Of a stretch of 64,000 nucleotides of DNA, positions 36,301 to 48,300 are shown one piece after another (position 1 is the first letter of the stretch; each line of letters begins with the position of its first letter). The notes beneath the pieces were generated by a model. That model saw only the letters and a program-made list of their open reading frames with translations. It was not told the origin of the DNA and did not search any database. The stretch covers positions 124,001 to 188,000 of the forward strand of contig NZ_JARBUT010000006.1 of assembly GCF_028882275.1 (NCBI RefSeq), read 5' to 3'. This DNA is from Nocardiopsis sp. N85. Its GTDB lineage: Bacteria > Actinomycetota > Actinomycetes > Streptosporangiales > Streptosporangiaceae. Both the position numbers and the translations under genes were made by a program.

Positions 36301-39300
36301 GGCCGACTCCGGCGTCGACCGGTCCTCCGCCGACGGCATCGTCCCCATGGCCGGCCCCTCCCACAACCGGAGCCTCTTCCGCCGGGGCGAGACCACCGAC
36401 TCGGGCGTCTCCTCCGCCTCGGGGCTCCTCCTGCTGCCCAGGTCCGCGGCCGTCTACGCCTTCACCGCCGCGGGCACGATCGCGCAGGCGTGGGAGTTCA
36501 AGAAGCACCGCGGACTCAACTTCCCCAACTGGTGGACCCACAGGTACACCGGTTGGAAGACCCGCGTCGACGACCTCGTCTCCGGCTACATCACCGCCCG
36601 CGACGCCGAACAGGCCGGCATCATCACCGACGCCGTCACCCACGGCGACGACGGCACCCCCGCCCCCGCCACCCAGCCCAACCCCACACCACCGCCCCAC
36701 GCCCGCGTCCGCCCCGGATTCGACAGCGCGGGCCGCCAGGCCCTGCCCGTCGACCCCGCCCGCGCCGTGGACACGTTGGAGACGCACCTGCGCACGCACG
36801 GTCTCACCCTCAGCCGCGGAGGCAAGGAACGCCTGCTCGTGACCCTGTCCGAGCAGTTGGGGACCGCCACGGACGCGCTTCCCCCGATCCCCGTGAACGT
36901 GGTGTCGACGGACCGCAACGCCCACTTCTCCAAGCCCGCCCGGGTCCTGGTGGACCTGACCAGGACCGCCCCCCGGGTCGACTACGTCACCTCCGCCGCC
37001 GCCACCGTCGAGACCCACTCCTGGCAGGCCGAGAACTCGCACCAGGACTCCCGCGAGAGTTCCAGCACCACGGGGTGGAACTTCGCCCCCTGGCAGACCA
37101 GCGGTAAGAACGGCGGCAGCGACCCCCCGCCGGACAGCAGCCTCTTCCTCACCTCGCCCTTCGCGGGGGCCGACAGGACCCAGAACGAGTCCCAGGGGCG
37201 TTCCTCGTCCTCGGAGACCACCCACACCATCGTGATGGAGTCCTCCGGCCCCTACGTGAAGGTCTCCCAGGACGCCTCCCTCACCCTGACCATCGAGGTG
37301 GACGGCGACGGACTGGTGCCCACCGCGGGGATCCGGCAGGGCGGGAAGTCCCCGTACCTGGAGTACAAGCCGCCGATCAGGGAAACGGTGACGGTGGACG
37401 GCGGGCGGATCCGCACCTTCCACCTGGGTTCGTCGCTCGACTTCACCCCGCCGGCGGCACCCGCCGCGGCCCTGGACGCCGTGCCCGCGCCGCCCGCCGC
37501 CACACCCCGCGCGGGCGACACGCTCGCGGACGCCGTCACCACCGCCACCGGCGAGCTGACCCCGCCCCCGGCCGCCCTGCGCGACGCGATCATTATGCCC
37601 ACCGCCGTCCACGGCCCCGACCTGCGCGACACCGCGCTGCGCACCGTCGCCGCGTCGCTCGGCTGGAGGCCCCCCGCCACCCCCGCCTTCGGCCCCACCC
37701 CCACCGCCGAACAGCTCGGTGAGCTCAGGGAGCACCACCGGAAGGCGACCGACGACGCCCGCCGCCACATCGCCGACCACCTCGAACTCGACGCCCGCTA
37801 CACCCCCATCGACAACTCCCTCAACCCCGTCTCCCTCAAGGGCCTCCTCTCGCACAACCTCGGCCGCCCCTCCGGGACCGACATCCTGCGGATCGGGCGC
37901 ACCCGGTGGCGCGCCGCCGCCACCCCCGACTTCACCGGCGCCCGCATCATCACCGCCCGTCCCGACGCCCGGCTCGTCCACAAGGAGGCCGAGGGGCAGG
38001 GCGTCTCCCACAGCCGCTCCCAGGGCGGCGGCACCAACACCACCACGGCGTTCCGACCCACCGGCCACGACACCGTCGATGCCGGCAACAGCGACCGGAA
38101 CGCGTTCCTGACCGGTTCCGGGGACGGCACGGCGCGCACGATCACCGGCGAGTCGCCCACGGGCGACGACCTGGCCACGGGCGAGCCCTCCGACATGGAG
38201 CGGCAGCGCCTCGGCACCGCCTACCTGGTGGAGTTCGACACCACCTGGACCATTGGCGCACGCACCGACGAGAAGGCGTTCTTCGGCGGCACCACCCCGC
38301 GTCAGTTCACCTCCCACCACACGAACAGGACCAGCGCATGGATCTCCCAGAGCGACGCCATCGCCCTGGGCGTCCTCACCCCCGAGCAGGCGGCGGCCGC
38401 CGACGCCCCCATCACCGCCGAGTACAACGCCTCCAAGGCCATGGGCGACGCCGAGGCCGCCTACACCGAGGAGCGCGCCAAACTCCCCGCCCTGGTCAAG
38501 GCTTACCTGGACGCCCACACGGCCCACGCCGCCGCTGCCACGCCCGCGAACCGCACCGCCCTCGACGCCGCCCGCACCGCCTACGAGGCCCAGGACGCCG
38601 TCTACCGGACCACCCTGGGCACCTACAACGACGCCATCGCCGCCTGGACCACCGCGGCCAACGCCACCCGCACGCACCTGGACGGCATGACACCTCCCGG
38701 TGCCCCGCCGGCCCCGGCGCCCCGCACCACCTCCAGCGCGCCCCTGGGCGACCAGCTCCGCCCCGTGTTCGGCCTCGGGCCCAGGGAGACCTCGGCCACG
38801 ACCGACGGGGGCGGCACGACGACGGAACCGGGATCGCGCGCTCCGGCCCCGGTCCCCGCGGTCGAGGCGTCCGGTTCCGGCACCACCTCCGGCCCGGTCG
38901 TGTTCGCCCTGACCGACATCACCGGGGAGGTGCGGGACCCGGACGAGGACGCGGCCGGGATGAGCGGCGCCCAACTCGACTCCCTCGCCCGCGGACTGGG
39001 GCTGACCGACACCGACGACACGGCGGCATCCGGCTCCGGGACCATCCGCCGTCTGCCCACCGGAGCCGACGCCGACCGCTACGGCGACCTCCTGCACGAC
39101 CCCGGTTACAACCCCAACGCCTTCGACGCGCAGCCCACCGCGACCCAGGACGCGGTCGCCGCCTACACCCGGTCCGCCTGGCTGAACCGCATCGCACGGA
39201 TGAGTCCGCTGAACGAGGCGACGGTGCAGGCCGAGCTGGACCGGATCCGGGACGAGAGCCGGTCCCACCCCGGATGGCAGGTCTACGAGATCGGCGGCGG

Positions 39301-42300
39301 CCGGTGGCCCGACCTGGCGCGGCTGGAGGAGGCCGCGGAGCAGGGCGGCCTCAGCCCCGAGCAGGAGGGGGTCGTCCGCCGCGTCCTCGACAGCCGGTAC
39401 CCGCAGGCGGCACTGGACGACCTCTACGAACGCTCCGGCCGCGCGGGCCGGATCGCCGAGTCCCTCGCCCTGCGCGGGGAAACGGCCCACTTCCCCGACT
39501 CCTCCGAGGTCCTGGCGCTGATCCGGCGCCTGGACCGCGCCACCGGGCAGCCCTTCCCCGAGGGTTTCGAGGCCGTGCACGGCATGTACCAGCACCAGCA
39601 CCTGCTGGGCGAGGGCAGCACCGACGCCCGCAGCCTCGCGGGGACCACGCACGTGGAACAGGGGTACTTCTCGGTCTCCCTCGGTACCGTTCCGTCCGCG
39701 TCCGGCGGCTCCCCCATCGACCTGATGCGGCTGACCGTGCCGGAGAGCGCCCGGGGCCTGTGGGTCGGCGACCGGAGCGAACACCCCGGCGAGCGCGAGG
39801 TGATCCTCACCCGGGGGACCCGCTACCGGATCAACACGGTCGAGCCCTGGGGTCGCGGCTACCTGTTCCACGCCGAGATCCTGCCCCCCGCGCACGACGC
39901 CGACGGGCCCGCCGCGCAGGCCCCGACCGGGGCGGGCGAGGCGCTGGACCGCATCGACCGGGCCCTGGCCGCGGACGACACGGCAACGGCCCTGGCCGAG
40001 GTACGCGGGGCGGCGGAACGCGTCGCCGCGGACCTGGCCTCCGTCCTCCGGGACGTCGGCGGCCCCGGCCGGAGCGCGGCGATCGACCGCCTCGAACGGC
40101 TCAGGGACGCGGCCGAGCGGCTGGCGGACCGAGCCTCCGCGATGGCCGACACCGCCCCGGAGGCGGTCACCGTCACGGTCGCCCTGGTCGCGGACCTGGC
40201 CGCCACAGCGCAGGGCGCCGCCGCGCGCAGTGCCGCCGAGGCGGCCGCGGCCCGGGACGCGGTACCCGAGCCGCCCGAGGTGGACCCCGAGGACCCGGAC
40301 CGGATCACCGACGCCGCACGGGAGCGCGACACGGCCATCACGCGGGTAACCGACGCCGCCGCCGCGCGCGACGACGCCGAACGCGCCGCCCGGATCGCCT
40401 ACGAGGCCGCCGACACCGCCGCCCGCACCGCACGGACCGCCGAGGACGGGGGCGGGCCCCGGGTCGGGGAGGCGCGCGCGGCCGCGGAGGCGGCGGACGC
40501 CCGGCGCCGCGCCGCGATCACGGCCGCCGAGGACGCTGCCGACCGCCACGACTCCCTCACGCGCAGCGTCAACATAGCCGCGAACATCGCCGTCGGTATC
40601 GCCCTGGACGACGTGGCCGCCGCCCGCGGGGACGCAGCCGAGACGACGGCCGCCCTCGACCGGGCGCGGTCCCTCGCGGACCTGACCGCCCCGGGCTCCG
40701 CGGCACGCGCGAAGCTGAACATGCGCATGACCATGATGGGGCTCTCCGCCCCCGGCTCCGACGGCCCCGTCGTGTTCGCCGTGACCGACACCGCCGGGGA
40801 GGTGCGGGACCCGGACGGGGACGGCTCCGGGATGAGCGGCGCCGACCTCGACTCCCTCGCCCGCGGCCTGGGGCTGACGGACGCGGACGACACGGCGGCG
40901 TTGGTCGAAGTACGCGAGGCCGCCGAGCGGCTGTCCGCCGAGGCCGTGGGTCTGGCCGCCACCCTCCGGAACGCCGGCGGTCCCGACCGGACCGCCGCGA
41001 TCGACCGCCTCGAACAGCTCAGGGACGAGGTCGAACGGCTCGCGGACCGGGCCACGGCGATGGCCGGCACCTCCCCGGAGGCGGTCGGCACAGCGGTCGG
41101 CCTGGCCGCGGACCTCGCCGCCGCCGCGCAGCACGCCGCGGCACGCGGCGCGACCGACGCCCGGACGGCCCGGGACGCGGTACCCGAACCGCCCGCGCCG
41201 CCCCCCACCGACCTGGACGGGATCACCGACGCCGCACGGGAGCGGGATTCCGCGGTCGCACGGGTCACGGACGCCGCCGCCGCGCGCGACGACGCCGAAC
41301 GCGCCGCCCGCATCGCCTACGAGGCCGCCGACACCGCCGCCCGCACCGCACGGACCGCCGAGGACCGGGCCCGCGCCGAGCAGGCGCGCACGGCGGCGAA
41401 GGCGTCCGACGCCGAACGGCGCGTCGCGGTCACCGCCGCACAGGACGCGGCCGGCCGACAGGAGGCCCTCGCACACGCCGTCGACACGGCCGCGGCGGCC
41501 GGAGTCGGCACCGCCCTCGACGCGGCGGCCACGGCCCACGGCAACGCCCGCGACGCCGCGGCGGCCGTGGAACACGGCCGGGACGAGGCCGTCACGGCGG
41601 CCGTGGACGCGACCGACGCGCGGAACCGCGTGGGAGAGGCCCTGGCGTCGGGTGACCGGGACGCGGCCGTCACCGAGGCGGTGCGGGCCCTGCGTGAGGC
41701 CGACACCGCCCGGGACGCCAGGGACGAGATGGTCAGGCAGGCCGGGATCGCCGACCGGGAGTCCGACGCGGCGAGGGCCGCCCTCGACCGGGCCCGGTCG
41801 ATCGCGGACCTGACCTCCCCGGGCTCCGAGGCACGCACGGCGCTGGACGCGCGGACGCGCACCGCACCGCTCTCCGACACCGCGGATGCGAGCGGTCCGT
41901 CGGCCCAGGACCGGACCCGGGCCGACGCGGCGGTGCGCACCGCGCGGGCGGCCTCCCGCGAGGCCCTCTCCCTTCCCCTGGACTCCGTGCGCCTGCACGG
42001 CCGCGAGGCCCGGGAGTCGGCGGAGCTGGCGGTGAACGACGCCGACGCCCTGGTCACCGACACGGAACGGCAACGGGAGGAGGCCGCCGCGGCCGCGCGG
42101 ACCACCCGCGCGGCGCTGGACCGGACACGCGTCGCGGGAGACCGGGCCGGGGCCCGCGCCGCCCGGGACGAAGCCGCCACCGCGGCTGACCGCGCGCAGG
42201 ACCTGGCCCGCGGGGCCCGCGCGGCGCTCACCGACGCCCGTGCCGCCCTGACCGCGTCCTCCGACCTGTACGACTCCGCGATCGACGCGGCGCGCGCGGA

Positions 42301-45300
42301 CGCGGACGCGGTGCGGCGGATCGCCGCTCTCGCCCCGGGCAGCACGGCGGCGGCCGAGACCGCCTACCGCACGCACACCGCGGTCCACACCGCAGAGGCG
42401 CGGATGGAAGCCGACGTGGACCGCCTGGAGCGCGCCGAAGAAGGCCTGCATCAGGCGGAGGAGGCCGTCCGCCGGATCGAGGAGCTGGCCGCGCAAGCGC
42501 GCAGGGCCGCCGACGACGCCCGCGAACAGGCCGAGCACCCGCGCGTGTACCCGGGGACGGTGCGCAGGGACGGGTCCGCCGACACCTACGACCTGGACTA
42601 CCTGGTCCGGTCTCGGATCATCGGCCCGGACCGCCTCTACACCGAACGCGTGCCCGAGGTGGTCGGCCACCTGATCACCGCCCAGGCACCCGACATGCCC
42701 GCGGCCCTGCACGCGAACGTGGCCGCGCGGATCGACCACATCGCCCGCGAACACGGAATGGCGGTCTTCTTCTCCCCCGAGGGCGTCGACGTGACGGTCA
42801 CCGACGGCACCGGGGACGACGCCCGCACCTGGACGGTCCGCGTCGCCCTGGAGTCGGCCGAACCCGACGGGTACCGCCACCTCGCCCTGCCCCACCGCGA
42901 GGCCGGGGCACCGCTGGAGTCGCGGGAGGAGGAACGCTCCCACTCCGCGAAGACGAGTGGGACCTCCACCCACGACCCGCGCCGGGGCATCAGCGGGCGG
43001 TTCACCGCGAGCCCCCTGCTCCTGGGGGACGTCACCGGCGCTTTCGCGGCCGGTCCCTGGCTGACCGCCGGAGGCGGCTACGCGGGGGGCCGGCGCGGCG
43101 CGTCCTTCGGGGGGAGCGAGCAGGTGGGCTCCGACCTGGAGTACACGACCTTCAGCCCGCCCGAGGTCTACCTGGGCGACCTGCGCGTCCGGGTGAGGGT
43201 CACCGAGAACGCCGACGGGGAGCCGGACACCGGCGCCGCTCCCGGGGGCACCCCTCCCGCGGACCCGGGCGACGGGTTCCAGAGCGGTGTGGTCGAGAAC
43301 GGTGTGGCGCTCGTGCTGGCGGGCGAGGTGAAGGCGAGACCGGACGGGACCCCCGACCGCATCGACCTGAGGGCCGACCGCCCCGGCGGCGACGGCGCGC
43401 ACGCGCGGACTCCGAACCGTCCGGTCGGCGCCCTCCCGATCTCGGTCACCTCGGTCACACCGCGCGGGGACGGCGCGGGCAGGCACAGCGAGCTGGGCTC
43501 CTGGCTCGCCGAGTACCTCGTCTCCCGGGACTACGCCCCGCATCGCACGGCCATGGACTCCCTCGTCATGAGGCTGATGAGGAAGAGCACCGAGGCGAGG
43601 ATCCGCGAGTGGCAGGCGGAGATCCGGGCCTTCTTCGACAACGACTCGGTCCAGGAGTACCTCCCCTTCCTGGGTTCGGCGCCGATGACCGTCAGCGTGA
43701 CGCACCCGGTCCTGGGGGAGGTCATGCTGCGGCTGTCCTCGACCCCCGACAGGTACACCGCCAAGGCGCACACCCCCCTGATGGACGACGCGACCCTGAA
43801 GCACACCGTCGAGACGAGCACGGCTCTGGGGGTGAGCCGCAACAGCGGCTTCACCGCGACCGTGGGAGGCGGCTTCGGCGTCCTCATCCCGCTGTCCACC
43901 GGCGGGTCCATCCGCCTCAACATGCCCCACCTGGAGTACACCTACTGGCGGTCGCTGTCCTCCCAGGCCGAATCCGGCTCCGAGGCCGGGCACAACCGCT
44001 CGCTCGCGCGCTATGTGTCGGACACCGAGACGTTCACCGCGTTCGACTCCGAGAGCACCCTGTCGGTGCAGGTCCAAGGGGAGACGACGGCCCACGAGTT
44101 CGACGCGCGCGCCGTGGAGATCCTCCCGGGAGAGGGCTCCGCCGCCCTCCAACGCGCGGTCTCGGGCGAGGAGGCCCACGACGGCGCCGACGCCGGACGG
44201 ACCCCGCCCCTCCCCCACCTGCGCGGCACCCGCGTCACGGACTTCTCCGGCACCCACCACGACACGCTCACCCGGGTCCCCCGCCCCGAAGGAGGGGAGA
44301 CCGCCGCACCATCGGGTGAGGCCCCGGCGGGCGCCGACCCCCGGGACGCGTCGGCGGCCGACGACCGCGGCGTCCTGGAGGAGATCACGGACCGCGTCCT
44401 GGCGGGCATCGCGCGCGAGCACCCGGGCCTGGTCATCCCCGAACTGGCCCGCGACCAGCGCACCTACGCCCGCAGGCCGGGCCGGGAGAACGCCCCCTAC
44501 TTCGAACGGTCCTTCCGCGAGCACTGGGGGCTGCGCCGCGACTACCGGACCGCCTACCAGAACACGATCGACGTGGCGAACACGGTGCGCGACGCCATGC
44601 ACAACAGCAACCGTGACAGGCTCGCCTCCTCCGAGGGCCTGACCGTCGTGCTCAGGGAGACCGCGAGCATCGACCCATCGCTCATGGTGAAGAACCCCGA
44701 GTTCCTGCGCCCCGACGTGCTGACCCTGTCCCTGAAGGCGGACTTCTCCGGGCTGTCGCACCAGGGGACGACGACCGCCGAGACCGGGCTGCGCACGGGG
44801 GGAGACTCGACCCTGGCGGCGGAGTCGGGCCGGGGGGCGTCGCACACCCTCACCCTGTCCGCGGGATCGGGCCTGATGCGTTCGGCCGAATCGGACGCCC
44901 GGGGAGCGGCCCGGCTGCTCGGCGGCCTCATGGCCTCCCTCGGGCTGAGCCGGTTGAACCACGGGGAGGCCGCCCACGGCGTCTCCCACGGCTCGAACCA
45001 GCGGTTCATCTTCCCGGGAGGCTCGGACCGATGGGGCGGCACGGTCGACTTCACCGCCCGGCTGCACACGCAGGAGCCGTCCCTGTCGGGTCGGCCGGAC
45101 GGCGGTGTGGACCTGCTCGGAGAACCGGTCCGGGCCCGCTACTCCCTGATCACCCCCAAGGACACGGCGCAGGTCCCGCTGCGCGGGGGAGAGGCGAAAC
45201 CGGCCGGCGACCTCCCCTTCACCGCGCAGGACGCCCGCGCCCTCATCGACCCGCGGCCCGAGGACCTCGCCGTGCCCGACCCGGTGGACGCGGACGGACG

Positions 45301-48300
45301 CAGGGCGCGGGCGGTGATCGAGAACGGCGCGACCATCGAACGGGTCTCGCTCGCCGTGCCCGGAGGCGACGCCACCCGTTCCTCCGGCGGGGTGCTCCGG
45401 CGGGCCTTCGAGGCCTTCACGGACCAGCGCCCGGTGTCGGACGGCCGCAGGGGCAAGCTGCGGGGGTTCCTGGACACGGTCGGAGGGCGGCACTTCTTCA
45501 CCGACTTCCTCTCCCCCGTCTCCCTGGCCACGGACCCGGCCACCTTCTCGCCCTCCGGGCACCGGGGCCGCGTCGACCTGGGCGGCACGTGGCGCTCCCC
45601 GAACGACATGCGCGCCACCGGGGCCACCTCCGTGCAGCCCGAGCGGATCGTGGACGTACACGCGGTCAAGGCCCAGTTGGCGGTGGCGGGTGACACCACC
45701 TCCACCGCCTCCGCGGGGGAGCTGAAGCTGACCAGCGCCACCCTCGGGGCCACGGGCTTCGCCGGGGGGACCAGCAACACCATCGAGGAGGGCGGGGCCG
45801 CCTCCGGCGCCGACCGGTCCACCGCCGACGGCATCGTCCCCATGGCCGGACCCTCCCACAACTGGAACTTCTTCCGCCGCGGCGAGATCACGGACTCCGG
45901 CGTCTCCTCAACCTCGGGGCTGTTCCTGCTGTCCAAGGCGGCGACGGTCTACACGTTCCGGATGGCCGGGACGATCTCCCAGGCCTGGGAGTTCAAGAAG
46001 CACCGCGGGCTCAACCTCCCCCAGTGGTGGTCCCACAAGTACGCCGGATGGAAGACCCGCGTCGACGACCTCGTCTCCGGCTACATCACCGCCCGCGACG
46101 CCGAACAGGCCGGCATCATCACCGACGCCGTCACCCACGGCGACGACGGCACCCCCGCCCCCGCCACCCAGCCCAACCCCACACCACCGCCCCACGCCCG
46201 CGTCCGCCCCGGATTCGACGGCGCGGGACAGCAGCGGCGGCCGGCGGACCCGACCGCCGCGATCCGCGAGCTGGAGGTGCGGCTCCGGGAGCAGGGGCTC
46301 AAGCTGACCCGGGGCGGCCGGGAACGGCTCCTCGCCCACCTGACCCGCCGCCTGGGCAGCGCGCCGGGGGCGCTCCCGCCGGTCCCGGTCACGGTGGTCC
46401 GGGCCGCCGGGACCTCGCGTTTCCTCCACCGGTCCCAGCCCGCCCGGGTCCTGGTGGAGCTGAACAGGACCAACCCCCGGGTCGACTACGTCACCTCCGC
46501 CGTGGCCACCGTCGAGACCCACTCCTGGCAGACCGAGTCGGCTCAGGCCGAGTCGCGGGGGTCGGGCCACACCTCCGGGGCCGCGTTCACCCCGTGGCAG
46601 CCCAGCGGAGCGAACGGCGGCACCGGGCCGTCCCCGGACAGCCATTTCGTCTACGCCTCTCCCGCCGCGGGGGCCACCGCCCACCGTTCGACCACGGAGA
46701 CCGACTCCTCCGCGGAGGAGGAGACCCACACCGTCGTCATGGAGTCGTCCGGCCCCTACGCCAGGGTCACGCACGACACGTCCCTCACCCTGACCCTGGA
46801 GACCGGGGGGCGGCCCCCGGTGCGGGCGCAGGCCGACAGCGGCGCCGTCCAGACGTTCCACCTGGGCTCGTCGCTGGACTTCACCCCGCCCGCGGCACCC
46901 GCCGCGCCCCTGGACACGGTGCCCGCGCCGCCCACCGCCACGCCCCGCGCGGGCGACACCCTCGCGGGCGCCGTCACCACCGCCACCGAAGCGCTCGGCG
47001 ATCCGGCACTCGCCCCCAGGATCCGCGACGCCGTCATCATGCCCACCGCCGTCCACGGACCCGACCCGCGCGACACCGCCGTGCGCACCGTCGCCGCGTC
47101 GCTCGGCTGGAAACCGCCGGCCACTCCCGACTTCGGGGAGAGCCCGACCGCCGAGCAGCTCGACCGGCTCGGGGAACACCACAGGACGACGACCGGCGAC
47201 GCCCGCCGCCACATCGCCGAACAGCTCAAGCTCGACCCCCGCTACACCCCCATCGACAACACCCTGAACCCCGTCGCCCTCAAGGGGCTCTTCTCCAGGG
47301 CCGTGGGCCAGAGCGCGGGCGTCGACATCCTGCGGATCGGGCGCACCCGATGGCGTGTCGCCGCCACCCCCGACTTCACCGGCGCCCGCGTCCTCACCGC
47401 CCGCCCCGACGCCCGGCTCGTCCACAAGGAGGCCGAGGGACAGAGCGTCTCCCACAGCCGCTCCCAGGGCGGTGCCACCTCCGCGACCGCAGGCTTCCGC
47501 CCCACCGGCCACCACACCGTCGACGCCGACGACAACGACCGCACCGCGTTCCTCACCGGCTCCGGGGACGCGGCGGCGCGCACCATCACGAGAAGCTCTC
47601 CCACCGCCAACGGCCTGGTCACCGGCGAACCCTCCGACATGGAGCGCCAGCGGCTCGGCACCGCCTACCTGGTGGAGTTCGACACCACCTGGACCATCGG
47701 CGCCCGGTCCGAGAACACGACCCCCTTCGGTCCGACGGTCCAGCAGTTCACGGCCGATCACACGAACAAGACCAGCGCCTGGATCTCCCAGAGCGACGCC
47801 ATCGCCCTGGGCATCATCACCCCCGAACAGGCCACCGCGGCGGACGCGCCGATCACCGCCGAGCACCAGGCCGCCAAGACCATGGCCGACGCCGAGGCCG
47901 CCTACACCGAAGCGCGTGCCGAGCTCCCCGCCCTGGTGGACGCCTACCTCGACGCCCACGCGGCCCACGCCGCCGACCCCACACCCGCGAACCGCACGGC
48001 CCTCGACGACGCCCGCGCGGCCTACGAGACGCGGAACACCGCCTACCGGACCGCCCTGACCGCCTACGACGACGCCGTCACCGCCTGGACCAGCGCGACC
48101 AACGCCACCGCCGCCCACCTCGCCGGCCTCACCCGCTCCGACGCCCCGCCATCGCCGCCGCCCGGACCCGCGACCGGCGCACCCCTGAGCGACCGGATGG
48201 AGCGGGAGCTGGGGGCGCGCCCCGCGACCGCCTCGCTCCTGGACACGTTCCACAGCGCCCTCAACACGCAGCCCGCGCCCGTCGGGAGGGGGCCGGCGAC

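Noticed and set aside
27398-45859. An 18.5-kb open frame on the minus strand, opposite the giant gene
   Set aside because: It is a shadow of the plus-strand gene: extreme G+C at third positions removes stops on the other strand. Its translation is Arg/Gly/Val-rich without domains, and no ribosome site or conserved start is seen.
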